Made by a program: the position numbers and the translations under genes | Shown here: positions 23,527 to 31,103 of the stretch, one piece after another | Numbering within the stretch: position 1 is the first letter of the stretch | Layout: each line of letters opens with the position of its first letter | Assembly: GCA_017469265.1 (NCBI GenBank) | Contig: JAFUGS010000005.1 | Span: 1-32,817, forward strand | Origin: Clostridia bacterium | Lineage (GTDB): Bacteria > Bacillota > Clostridia > Christensenellales > Aristaeellaceae | Direction of reading: 5' to 3' | DNA length: 32,817 bases | Notes under the pieces: generated by a model | The model's database searches: none | What the model was told of the DNA's origin: nothing | The model's input: the letters and a program-made list of their open reading frames with translations, nothing else

Positions 23527-24024
23527 GTGATTGATGAGGCGCTTGTCCGCGAGACGCTGCGAGAATCGCTGGGTTCCGCCCTGGCAGAGGACGCGGCCTT
23601 CTGCGGAGGGGTCACCCGGCTGCTCCGTTCCTACGCCCCCTATAAGGACACCTTTGCCGGCCTGGCCCGCCGCGTGGAGGATTACCTTTTCAACGCGCTG
23701 TATGAGCGGCTTGGCCCGGGTATGTCCGTCCAGCTGGATGACGGGGTCCGCCGCAGGGTGCGGATGGCTGATCTCCCCGCCCTGGCAGATCAGGCGCTAT
23801 ATCCCTTTTTCGCTTCCCTGAAGCCCTATTCCGTAAACTATGAGCACCTGCACGCCTATTGGATGGAAACCGGCTCCTTTGCCGCCATGCGCGCGTTGTA
23901 CTGCTCCTTTGCCGACTTTCTGCCCGTTCAGGATCAGCGTCTGATCGAACGGGTGGTGAAGGAAAACCCGCCGGCCGGGCGGCAGGCTGCCTGGCTGCGT
24001 TCCAAGGAGGATCAGGAATCCTGA
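23527..24024 (+). CDS. Hypothetical protein next to oriC
   Basis: A 165-residue protein I do not recognise. It starts at GTG 23527, supported by a GGGGGGAG ribosome-binding site 7 nt upstream. It is predicted to be soluble, mostly helical and cytosolic, with no signal peptide or membrane helix. Noticeable stretches are TRLLRSYAPYKDTFAGLARRV, quoted in part as LLRSYAPYKD, the run DDGVRRRVRMADLP, and an aromatic-rich segment ALYPFFASLKPYSVNYEHLHAYW. The stop overlaps the next start as TGATG (24024), so it is translationally coupled to the ZnuA-like gene. Its place directly beside oriC and in a cell-envelope gene run is the only functional hint. Confidence 0.8.
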   Translation: MIDEALVRETLRESLGSALAEDAAFCGGVTRLLRSYAPYKDTFAGLARRVEDYLFNALYERLGPGMSVQLDDGVRRRVRMADLPALADQALYPFFASLKPYSVNYEHLHAYWMETGSFAAMRALYCSFADFLPVQDQRLIERVVKENPPAGRQAAWLRSKEDQES

Positions 24025-24926
24025 TGTTGAAAAAAGCTTTTTCCCTCTTTCTGCTGCTGATGCTGCTTCCCGTCTTTTCCCTGGGGGAAACGGTCGTCAC
24101 CAGCTTTTATCCCATCTGGCTGCTGGCCCTGAATCTGGCGGACGGGATTCCCGGTCTGACCGTGCGGAATCTGGCCGCGCCGGACACGGGCTGTCTCCAT
24201 GATTACCAGCTGCAGACCCGGGACATGAAGGCCCTGTCCGAAGCGGATCTGTTCCTGATCAATGGCGCGGGCATGGAATCCTATGTGGATCTGGTAGCCT
24301 CCGCCTTCCCGGATCTGCCGGTGGCGGACGCCTCCGCCGGCGTCCCCCTGCTGTACGGGCTGGACGCGCTGCAGATCGGGGAAGCGGAGGAAGCGGAGTC
24401 CGGCGAAGCCAACGCCCATATCTGGCTCAGCGCCGAAAACGCCATCCGCATGGCGGAAAACCTGGCCCGGGCCATGGCGGACCGTTTTCCGGTGTACGCG
24501 CCGCGGATCACGGAGAACCTGGACGGGCTGACCGCCCGGCTGGCCGCCCTGGACGCGGAGCTGCGGGAAGGGCTCTCCGGCCTGCCCCGTCAGGGGATCA
24601 TCACCTTCCACGAAGCCTTTCCCTATTTCGCCCAGGCCTATGGGCTGAAGGTGCTGGCCGTGGTCAACCGGGAGCCGGGGGAAACCCTGACGCCGTCTCA
24701 GCTGGCCCAGCTGGCGGACGCGATTGTGGCGCTGGACTGTCCGCCCCTTTTCGTGGAGCCGCAGTATGAGGACCTTTCCGCCCGCACCCTGGCCGCGGAA
24801 ACCGGGGCCAGGATCTTTACCCTGGATCCCGTCGTCACGGGGCCGGAGGACCAGGTGCCCCTGGATTATTATGAAACCGTCATGCGCCAGAATATGCAGA
24901 CCCTGCAGGAAGCGTTGAGCGACTGA
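24024..24926 (+). CDS. Zinc/manganese-type ABC transporter substrate-binding protein (ZnuA-like)
   Basis: A 300-residue exported metal-binding protein of cluster A-1. The N-terminus MLKKAFSLFLLLMLLPVFSLG is a signal peptide without a lipobox cysteine, unusual for a monoderm, where these are normally lipoproteins. Candidate metal ligands are H59 (GCLHDYQL), H132 (NAHIWL), H196 (TFHEAFPYF) and E245 (VEPQYED), matching the three-His plus acidic site of ZnuA/AdcA proteins. The usual His-rich loop is replaced by an acidic stretch (about 119-128, GEAEEAESGE). No permease or ATPase gene is next to it, so partners must be elsewhere, or the protein may buffer metal. The gene was chosen to start at 24024 by overlap with the previous stop and an AGGAGG about 14 nt upstream. 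Confidence 0.88.
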   Translation: MLKKAFSLFLLLMLLPVFSLGETVVTSFYPIWLLALNLADGIPGLTVRNLAAPDTGCLHDYQLQTRDMKALSEADLFLINGAGMESYVDLVASAFPDLPVADASAGVPLLYGLDALQIGEAEEAESGEANAHIWLSAENAIRMAENLARAMADRFPVYAPRITENLDGLTARLAALDAELREGLSGLPRQGIITFHEAFPYFAQAYGLKVLAVVNREPGETLTPSQLAQLADAIVALDCPPLFVEPQYEDLSARTLAAETGARIFTLDPVVTGPEDQVPLDYYETVMRQNMQTLQEALSD

Positions 24927-25009
24927 CCCTCCGGGCCGGCTCTTTCCTTTTTACCAGCAAATCCATTCCGGTCCGCGTGTTTCGCGGGCGGAAAAATGGA
25001 GGTGATTCC

Positions 25010-25867
25010 GTGTCGTCAGATCTGTACGAGGTGCTTTCCCTGGCGGCGCGGTATCTTTTTACCCTGCTGGGTGTGCTCATCGCGCTCCGGGCTTTCGTCT
25101 GGCTCCTCTCGGACCGGGCGGAAAAGCGCCGCCGGATCCGGCAGCTTCCGGACGCGGGGCGCGTGGGCGAACTGGTGGTGCTCTCCGGAGGACCGGATCT
25201 GCCGGAGGGAACCGTGCTGCCCCTTTCCTGGGAAGGGGTGCTGGGCTCGGTCCGGACCTGTGATGTCTGCGTCCCCTGCGGCGGGGTCAGACGGCAGCAT
25301 CTGTTTTTCTCCTTTCACGCTGGCGTCGGTCTTTGTATTCATCCCCTCAGCGGCTGCGAGGCCCGGGTGAATGATGTTCCTCTCACCTGCCACAGCCGGG
25401 AGGACGCCGCACCCATGATCCAGGGTTCCTGCCTGGCCGTAGGCTCCGCCCTGCTGCGGCTTCGGCTTTTCGCCGGGCTGGATCCCCGGGCCGGGGCTGA
25501 AAGCGAGGTGGCGCCCCCGTCTCCGGAGGGCTTCCCGGAGGCTTCCCCTGCGGGCATCGTCCCCCAGTCCATGCCGGATATGCCGGCGGATCCGCGCTTT
25601 TCCGCCGCGGGAGCCGGGGGAGCTCCGTTCCCCGCGTGGCAGGCGTCTTCGCCGTATCCGCCTTTCATTCAGGAACCGCCGCTGATTCCGGTGCCGCCGG
25701 TTTCCGCCGGCGGTGCGCCGCTTTCCGCGGAAACAATTCCGGATCCCCCCCTTTCCGCGGTTCCTCCGGACAATGCTTCCGCTTCTCCCGAAGGGGAGAT
25801 CGCCCCGCGGCCCGCCGCGCCGCGCCGGCGTCGCGGCGACAGATGGGAGGCGGACTGGAGTGACTAA
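25010..25867 (+). CDS. Membrane-anchored FHA-domain protein
   Basis: A 285-residue protein starting at GTG 25010, with a very good GGAGGTGAT 7 nt upstream. One membrane helix (about residues 10-33) is followed by a basic stretch (DRAEKRRRIRQ) and an FHA-like domain (about 66-153: GTVLPLSWEGVLGS, VRRQHLFFSF, ARVNDVPL). The C-terminal ~125 residues are Pro/Ala-rich and probably disordered. FHA domains bind phosphothreonine, but the usual GR and SxxH positions read GS and VRRQH here, so key phosphate contacts may be altered. It overlaps the FtsW-like gene by 8 nt. The order FHA - FtsW/RodA - PBP resembles the actinobacterial fhaB-rodA-pbpA locus, suggesting a role in controlling wall synthesis. 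Confidence 0.82.
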   Translation: MSSDLYEVLSLAARYLFTLLGVLIALRAFVWLLSDRAEKRRRIRQLPDAGRVGELVVLSGGPDLPEGTVLPLSWEGVLGSVRTCDVCVPCGGVRRQHLFFSFHAGVGLCIHPLSGCEARVNDVPLTCHSREDAAPMIQGSCLAVGSALLRLRLFAGLDPRAGAESEVAPPSPEGFPEASPAGIVPQSMPDMPADPRFSAAGAGGAPFPAWQASSPYPPFIQEPPLIPVPPVSAGGAPLSAETIPDPPLSAVPPDNASASPEGEIAPRPAAPRRRRGDRWEADWSD

Positions 25868-27089
25868 AAAAAAGCGCACGCCCGGCCGCCGGCTTTCCGC
25901 CGTGGTCATGCTGTTCTACTTCCTGGCTTTCCTCCTGCTGGCCGCCCGGGACGGGTCCCGGCTGGGCCTGATGCTGGCGGTGGCGGTGCCGGTCATCATC
26001 TTCCTGGGCACCAGCCTGCTGCCCCACCTTTTTCCCGCGGACCGGCTGCTCCTCTCCCTGACCAATTTTCTCTGCGCCATGGGGGTGCTGCTGCTTTACG
26101 ATACCAACCCCGCCTATGCCCGGCAGCAGGTCATCGCCTACGGCATCGGGCTGGTCTGTATGATTTTCTGCATCTATCTGGTCCGGGGCATGCACTTCTG
26201 GCGCCGCTGGATGCCGGTGCTGATGGTCCTGTCCCTGGCGCTGCTGATCCTGCCTCTGCTCATCAGCCGGGAAATCAACGGCGCGAAAAACTGGCTGACC
26301 TTCGGTTCCTTTTCCTTCCAGCCCAGCGAGGTCGTCAAGCTGGCGCTGGTGCTGGTGCTGGCGCATTTTCTCTCCCGGCGCCAGACCCTGCCCTGGCTGG
26401 TCTTCACCGTCGCCTGCCTGGGCGTCCTCATGCTTCAGAAGGACCTGGGAACCGCCCTGCTGTACTTCGGCATGACCCTGCTGCTGTACTGGTGCGCCAC
26501 GGGCAATCTGCTGTTTTCCGCGGCGGGCCTCGCGGGCGGATGCGGCGCCGCAGTCTTCGGATACCGGCGTTTCGCCCATGTCCGCCGCCGGGTCGCCATC
26601 TGGATCAATCCCTGGGCGGATTACGACAACGCCGGCTATCAGCTGGTGCAGGGGCTCATGGCCATTGCCAGCGGCGGGCTCTTCGGCGTCGGCCTGGGGC
26701 GGGGTTCCCCCACCTCCATTCCCGTCTACGAATCGGACTTCATCTTCGCCGTGCTCTGCGAGCAGTTCGGCCTGATCTTCGGCATCTGCGTGCTCCTGAT
26801 GTACGCGGCCCTGGTGCTGCGCGGCGTGTCCATCGCCATGGCGGCCCGCCGAAGCTTTCACGGCCTGCTGGCCATGGGCGCCACCACCCTGCTGGGCCTC
26901 CAGACCTTCGTGATCATCGGCGGGGTGCTGAAGCTGATCCCCCTCACCGGCGTAACCCTGCCCTTTATCTCCTATGGCGGCACCTCCCTGATCTCCTCCA
27001 TGTGCCTGGTGGGCTTCATCCAGGGCGTGGAGAGCCTGAATGAGGACGACCTGCGGGAGGATACCCATCTGGCCATGCTCGGAAAATGA
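25860..27089 (+). CDS. FtsW/RodA/SpoVE-family peptidoglycan glycosyltransferase (SEDS)
   Basis: A 409-residue polytopic protein with about ten membrane helices. SEDS proteins polymerise lipid II into glycan strands together with a class B PBP. Family marks are GAKNWLTFGSFSFQPSEVVKL (quoted in part: NWLTFGSFSFQPSE), LQKDLGTALLYF, and near the C-terminus LPFISYGGTSLISSM. GTG 25860 is chosen: GGGAGG lies about 9 nt upstream and the residues before it are only the shadow of the FHA gene. It overlaps the FHA gene by 8 nt and precedes a class B PBP by 117 bp, its likely partner. Whether it serves elongation (RodA) or division (FtsW) cannot be told from the sequence alone. Confidence 0.93.
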   Translation: MTKKKRTPGRRLSAVVMLFYFLAFLLLAARDGSRLGLMLAVAVPVIIFLGTSLLPHLFPADRLLLSLTNFLCAMGVLLLYDTNPAYARQQVIAYGIGLVCMIFCIYLVRGMHFWRRWMPVLMVLSLALLILPLLISREINGAKNWLTFGSFSFQPSEVVKLALVLVLAHFLSRRQTLPWLVFTVACLGVLMLQKDLGTALLYFGMTLLLYWCATGNLLFSAAGLAGGCGAAVFGYRRFAHVRRRVAIWINPWADYDNAGYQLVQGLMAIASGGLFGVGLGRGSPTSIPVYESDFIFAVLCEQFGLIFGICVLLMYAALVLRGVSIAMAARRSFHGLLAMGATTLLGLQTFVIIGGVLKLIPLTGVTLPFISYGGTSLISSMCLVGFIQGVESLNEDDLREDTHLAMLGK

Positions 27090-27116
27090 CCGCCACCCCG
27101 GTCTTCCGTTTCCCGT

Positions 27117-27134
27117 GCCGGTCCATGGACCGGC
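27117..27134. repeat. 18-bp perfect palindrome between FtsW-like and PBP genes
   Basis: GCCGGTCCATGGACCGGC is self-complementary. As RNA it forms a 7-bp stem with a CATG loop. No T-tract follows, so it is not a standard terminator. It could be an operator, a processing site or an mRNA stability element. Confidence 0.7.
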
Positions 27135-27206
27135 GTATCCCATGATCCCATATGACGCGCCTGCCCGGCTCCGGCTTTCCGCCCGGCGCGAGAAAGGAGA
27201 AAGCCC

Positions 27207-28658
27207 ATGAAGAAACAGCGGTTTCGTTTCAAGCTGACCGCGCTGCTGCTGACCGCGCTGCTGGCGCTGGCCGGCTTCTATGGGCTTCGTTCCGTCTCCC
27301 ACTATGGCAGCCGCTGGTTCTCCTACGCCGCCAATCCCCGGCTGAATGCCCAGAAGCAGCTGGTGGTCGAAGGGGACATCCTGGACCGCAGCGGTGTAAC
27401 GCTGGCCGCGACGAAGGACGGGACCCGTGTTTTTGCCGATTCAGAGGCCGTCCGCAAGGCCATGGTCCATGTGGTGGGAGACAGGCAGGGCATGGTGGCC
27501 AACAGCGTCGAAACCTTTCACGCCGGTTATCTTTACGGTTATTCCTCCTCGCTCATGGACGCGGTGCAGCACCTCACCCATCCGGAGGAAATCCGCCAGG
27601 GAAACCGCGTCACCCTGACGGTGGACGCGCAGCTTTCCGCGTCCGTCCCCGCCGCTTTCGACGCCCATCCCCTGACCCGGGGCAAAAACGGCGCGGCGGT
27701 GGTGATGAATTACCTCACCGGGGAGGTGCTGGCGCTGGTTTCCCTGCCCGGGTTCGATCCGGACGCGGCGGATTCGGCAAGCCTGGCCGCCCTGGATCAT
27801 CCGTTTTTCAACCGGGCCACCCAGGCCCTGCTGCCCCCCGGCAGCGTCTTCAAAATCGTGACCTCCGCCGCGGCCCTGTCCGGCCTGTCCGGGCTGGAGA
27901 CCCGTACCTTTTCCTGCGGCGGTTCCCTGCCGGTGACGGATACCTATACCGTCAGGGACTTTGGCCAGGGCGCCCATGGAAATCTGACCCTGGATCAGGC
28001 CTTCGTCCACTCCTGCAATGTGACCTACGCTTCCCTGGCCCTGGAAATGGGCGATACCCGGCTCCGCGCCGCGGCGGAAAATTTCGGTTTCAACCGGAAC
28101 TTCCTTTTCCGGGATCTGGTCGTCTATAATTCCCAGTATCCCACCCAGTCCCAGTCCCGGGAGGCGCTGGCCGCCTCCGGATTCGGCCAGAGCGCGGTCG
28201 CGACCACCCCCATGCATCTGTGCCTCATCGCCGCGGCCATCGCCCGCGGCGGGGACATGCCGGAGCCCCGGCTGCTGAAGCGGGTCACCACCAGCGCCGG
28301 CGGCACGGTCCTGTCCTTTTCCAGCGCTTCCGCGGGAACCGTCTGCGTGCCGGCCGTGGCGGAAAAGCTCAGTGCCATGATGAAGCAGGTGGTGCAGGGG
28401 GGCGGCAGCGGCGCCCAGGCCGCGGTGACCACCCTGGATGTCCGGGGCAAGACGGGAACCGCGGTTTCCACCGTGGACGGGCAGCCCGTCAACTATGGCT
28501 GGTTCACCGGCTTCAACGCCCAGAAGGATCTGCCCGTCGCCCTCTGTATCCTGGTGGAGGACATTCCGGACGGAGAAACGGGCGGCACCACCGCCGCCCT
28601 GATCGCCCATGATGTCTTCTCCTGGCTGAAGCGCAATCCGGATCTGCTGACCCGGTGA
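27207..28658 (+). CDS. Class B penicillin-binding protein (peptidoglycan D,D-transpeptidase)
   Basis: A 483-residue bitopic protein. A short cytosolic basic N-terminus and one membrane helix (about 10-30) are followed by a short dimerisation region (GDILDRSGVTLA at 56-67) and the transpeptidase domain. The catalytic motifs are complete: SVFK (S213 nucleophile, K216), SCN (269-271) and KTGT (415-418). It cross-links peptidoglycan stems and is a beta-lactam target. The N-terminal region is short compared with PBP2/FtsI of many bacteria and more like actinobacterial PbpA. AGGAG lies about 8 nt before the ATG. It directly follows the SEDS gene, its presumed glycosyltransferase partner. Confidence 0.94.
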   Translation: MKKQRFRFKLTALLLTALLALAGFYGLRSVSHYGSRWFSYAANPRLNAQKQLVVEGDILDRSGVTLAATKDGTRVFADSEAVRKAMVHVVGDRQGMVANSVETFHAGYLYGYSSSLMDAVQHLTHPEEIRQGNRVTLTVDAQLSASVPAAFDAHPLTRGKNGAAVVMNYLTGEVLALVSLPGFDPDAADSASLAALDHPFFNRATQALLPPGSVFKIVTSAAALSGLSGLETRTFSCGGSLPVTDTYTVRDFGQGAHGNLTLDQAFVHSCNVTYASLALEMGDTRLRAAAENFGFNRNFLFRDLVVYNSQYPTQSQSREALAASGFGQSAVATTPMHLCLIAAAIARGGDMPEPRLLKRVTTSAGGTVLSFSSASAGTVCVPAVAEKLSAMMKQVVQGGGSGAQAAVTTLDVRGKTGTAVSTVDGQPVNYGWFTGFNAQKDLPVALCILVEDIPDGETGGTTAALIAHDVFSWLKRNPDLLTR

Positions 28659-28778
28659 TTCCGTGCGGAAAAAACATCCACTGCGCTGGAAAGGCCGGAA
28701 AGTTCCTCCGCCGCCCGGGGCGGTCCCGGCGCATATACAAAATCATCCAAAGAAACCAAAGGAAAGGATCTGACCCTT

Positions 28779-29531
28779 ATGAAAAAGATGTTTGCCCTCC
28801 TCCTCGCGGCCCTGACGCTGCTCGCCACCTCCGCCCTGGCCGCCAAGTCCAAGGCTACCCCCACCCCCGCGCCGCTGGAAATCGGCACGGAGGTGGTGAA
28901 TCCGCCGGAAGCCATCCAGCGCCTGCTGGACGTGGCCCATGAGGAATGGGTCACGGTCAACGGCAAGGATCAGGGCAAGAAGAACAAGTATACCACCTGG
29001 TTCAACAATTACGAATGGGGCAAAAACACCTGGTGCGCCGGGTTTGTCACCTGGTGCATGCTGGAGGCGGAAATTCCCCAGGCCACCAAAGACGAGGTAA
29101 AGCAGCAAGTGGAAGAAGGAACCGCGCCGGAGCCGGTTTTCCATATCAAGGCCTCCTCCCCGGCCAAAATGACCCCGGGCTACCTGTACATGCACCGCAC
29201 CTCCGCCATTCCCCAGAAGGGCTTTGTCGTGCTTTACGGCGAAGGCAGCAACAAGTACGTCCATGTGGGCATCGTCTACGACGTGGAGGACCGGGGCGGC
29301 GGCGTGTACCGCCTGACCTGTATTGAGGGCGCCATGAAGAACACCGTCCGCATGTTCGTCTACGATTATGACAGCACGGCGGAGAAAAAGAAGAACATCG
29401 TGCTCCTGCCCAAGGAGGAGCGCACGGAGGAGGAAACCAAGATCTTCACCTACGGCAATCATGTGAAGAATAAAACCTGGTACGTCAACTGTTTCCTCAT
29501 GCCCTGGGTCCCCGGGGACGATAACCTGTAA
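28779..29531 (+). CDS. Secreted CHAP-like cysteine amidase/peptidase
   Basis: A 250-residue exported protein. The N-terminus MKKMFALLLAALTLLATSALA is a clear signal peptide with an A-L-A cleavage site, followed by a Lys/Thr/Pro linker. The remainder resembles a CHAP/NlpC-like papain-fold hydrolase: WCAGFVTWCM with candidate nucleophile C86, VHVGIVYDVE with H162, and a possible third residue E183 in CIEGA. Such enzymes cut peptidoglycan peptides or amide bonds. It follows the SEDS-PBP pair (120-bp gap), so a role in wall remodelling during growth or division is likely. No wall-anchoring repeat is present. The family assignment rests on motifs only. Confidence 0.75.
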   Translation: MKKMFALLLAALTLLATSALAAKSKATPTPAPLEIGTEVVNPPEAIQRLLDVAHEEWVTVNGKDQGKKNKYTTWFNNYEWGKNTWCAGFVTWCMLEAEIPQATKDEVKQQVEEGTAPEPVFHIKASSPAKMTPGYLYMHRTSAIPQKGFVVLYGEGSNKYVHVGIVYDVEDRGGGVYRLTCIEGAMKNTVRMFVYDYDSTAEKKKNIVLLPKEERTEEETKIFTYGNHVKNKTWYVNCFLMPWVPGDDNL

Positions 29532-29595
29532 TCGCCCGGCCGGCGCGCCTGAAAAGGCCCGCGCGGGGCTTCGGCTCCGGCTTGCCTGATCGTGT

Positions 29596-29633
29596 AAAAA
29601 AACAGAGGCCCGCGTCACGCAGGCCTCTGTTTT
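29596..29633. terminator. Bidirectional terminator between convergent genes
   Basis: Stem ACAGAGGCC / GGCCTCTGT (29602-29610 and 29622-29630) with an 11-nt loop. On the minus strand it is followed by seven T (end of glmM-nagB operon). On the plus strand it is followed by a short T run (end of the CHAP gene). Confidence 0.92.
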
Positions 29634-29689
29634 GCTGTGGCCGGGCATCTCCGCGGAATTCAAATCCGCGCCTCCGGCCCCCGCATCGT

Positions 29690-30421
29690 TTATCCCTTGT
29701 ATCCGATTTCGTCCGCCAGCTTCTTCTCAATCACCACGGTCGCGTCCCGATGCATCCGCATGAAGGTGCAGGGGCAGTGGGGATCAATCTTGTCTTCCAC
29801 CAGCAGCTTGGTGGCGGCGGCCTGCTTGTTCCCGCTGATGATCATCAGCAGCTTTTTGGCCCGCATGATGTTCCCCATGCCCATGGTCAGCGCGTGGGTG
29901 GGCACATCTTCCTTGCTGGCGAAGAAGCGCTTGTTGGCCTCAATGGTGCTGTCCTCCAGGGTTTCCTCATGGGCGCCGTCATACAGCGTGTCCCCGGGCT
30001 CATTGAAGCCCAGATGGCCGTCGGGCCCCACGCCCAGCACCTGGATGTCAATATCCGTGCGGTCCAGCACCGCGTTGAATTCCTTCAGGTTCTCCGCCAC
30101 GTCCCCCGTGCCCTTCGCCACGTAGGTGTTGTTCTTGTCGATATTGATATGGTCGAACAGGTTGGTGTTCATGAAATAGCGGTAGCTCTGGTCGTGGGTG
30201 CCCTCCAGGCCCACATACTCATCCAGGTTCACGCTGTGCACCCGGCTGAAGTCCAGCCCTTCCTCCCGGCAGCGCCGCGCCAGCTCCTGATACATGCCCA
30301 CGGGGCTGGAGCCGGTGGCCAGGCCCAGGGTGCAGGCCGGGTTGTCCCGAACGATCTTCTCAATGATGTCCGCGGCCTTGCGGGCGCCGTCCTCATAGTT
30401 CTCCGCGATGATTACATGCAT
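29690..30421 (-). CDS. nagB: Glucosamine-6-phosphate deaminase
   Basis: A 243-residue enzyme that converts glucosamine 6-phosphate to fructose 6-phosphate and ammonia. Motifs are LGLATGSSP (33-40, phosphate loop), SVNLDEYVGL with D67 (catalytic base) and GVGPDGHLGFNEPG (130-143; D134, H136). Length equals the short Firmicute NagB form without allosteric extension. AAGGAG lies about 10 nt before the ATG. It is the last gene of the glmM operon, 16 bp after the acetyltransferase gene. Having nagB (catabolic) with glmM (anabolic) in one operon suggests control of the glucosamine-6-phosphate pool in both directions. Confidence 0.97.
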   Translation of the reverse strand: MHVIIAENYEDGARKAADIIEKIVRDNPACTLGLATGSSPVGMYQELARRCREEGLDFSRVHSVNLDEYVGLEGTHDQSYRYFMNTNLFDHINIDKNNTYVAKGTGDVAENLKEFNAVLDRTDIDIQVLGVGPDGHLGFNEPGDTLYDGAHEETLEDSTIEANKRFFASKEDVPTHALTMGMGNIMRAKKLLMIISGNKQAAATKLLVEDKIDPHCPCTFMRMHRDATVVIEKKLADEIGYKG

Positions 30422-30437
30422 GGTCTTTTTCTCCTTT

Positions 30438-31103
30438 TTATTCTTTTACTTTCACAACGACCTTGCCGCTGTTCTTCCAGATGCAGCCTTCCGGCACCGT
30501 GCCGCGCACGCAGCTGGTGGGATAGATGTTGCTGTCCCGCCCGATGATGGTTCCGGGATTCAGCACGCTGTTGCAGCCCACCTCCACCCGGTCGCCCAGC
30601 ATCGCGCCGATCTTCTTGAGTCCGGTTTCGATCCGCTCCTCGCCGCATTTGACGACGATCAGCTTCTTGTCGCTCTTCACGTTGGAGGTAATGGAGCCCG
30701 CGCCCATGTGGCTCTTGTAGCCCAGAATGCTGTCCCCGACGTAATTGTAGTGCGGAACCTGCACGTTGTCAAAGAGGATCACGTTCTTCAGCTCCGTGCT
30801 GTTGCCCACCACGCAGTGATCCCCCACCAGCGCGCTGCCCCGGACAAAGGCCCCGGGCCGGACCTCGGTCTCATGCCCGATGATGCAGGGGCCGGCAATA
30901 TAGTTGTTGGGATAAATCTTCGCGTCCTTCGCGATCCATACATGCTCGCTGACCTCGTCGAATTCGTCCTTCGGCAGGGTCGCCCCCAGCGCCAGGATAA
31001 AGTCCTTGATCCCGCTCAGCGCCTCCCAGGGGTACGTTGTCTTTTCCAGCAGCGCCGCCGCCCGGGTATGGGTCAGGTCATACAGATCCTTAGTCTTCAG
31101 CAT
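30438..31103 (-). CDS. Left-handed beta-helix acetyltransferase, GlmU C-terminal-domain-like
   Basis: A 221-residue hexapeptide-repeat protein. Residues about 52-210 show the repeats typical of a left-handed beta helix (VWIAKDAKIYPNNYIAGPCI, ALVGDHCVVGNSTELKNVIL). The segment PHYNYVGDSILGYKSHMGAG matches the GlmU acetyltransferase active site, with H118 in the place of the catalytic histidine, followed by SITSNVK. There is no uridylyltransferase domain. GlmU's C-terminal half acetylates glucosamine 1-phosphate, the product of GlmM encoded just upstream (TAATG overlap at 31103), so this enzyme may do that step as a stand-alone unit. A different acyl acceptor is possible. The missing pyrophosphorylase would have to be elsewhere. 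Confidence 0.85.
   Translation of the reverse strand: MLKTKDLYDLTHTRAAALLEKTTYPWEALSGIKDFILALGATLPKDEFDEVSEHVWIAKDAKIYPNNYIAGPCIIGHETEVRPGAFVRGSALVGDHCVVGNSTELKNVILFDNVQVPHYNYVGDSILGYKSHMGAGSITSNVKSDKKLIVVKCGEERIETGLKKIGAMLGDRVEVGCNSVLNPGTIIGRDSNIYPTSCVRGTVPEGCIWKNSGKVVVKVKE

Noticed and set aside
24927-25009. Possible terminator between the ZnuA-like and FHA genes (CCGCG-TGTTT-CGCGG)
   Set aside because: The stem is only 5 bp and is followed by GCGGAAAAATGG, not a T-tract.
25665-27302. A 545-codon minus-strand frame across FHA and FtsW genes
   Set aside because: It is antisense to two genes with clear domains, and is Gln/Gly/His-rich without motifs.
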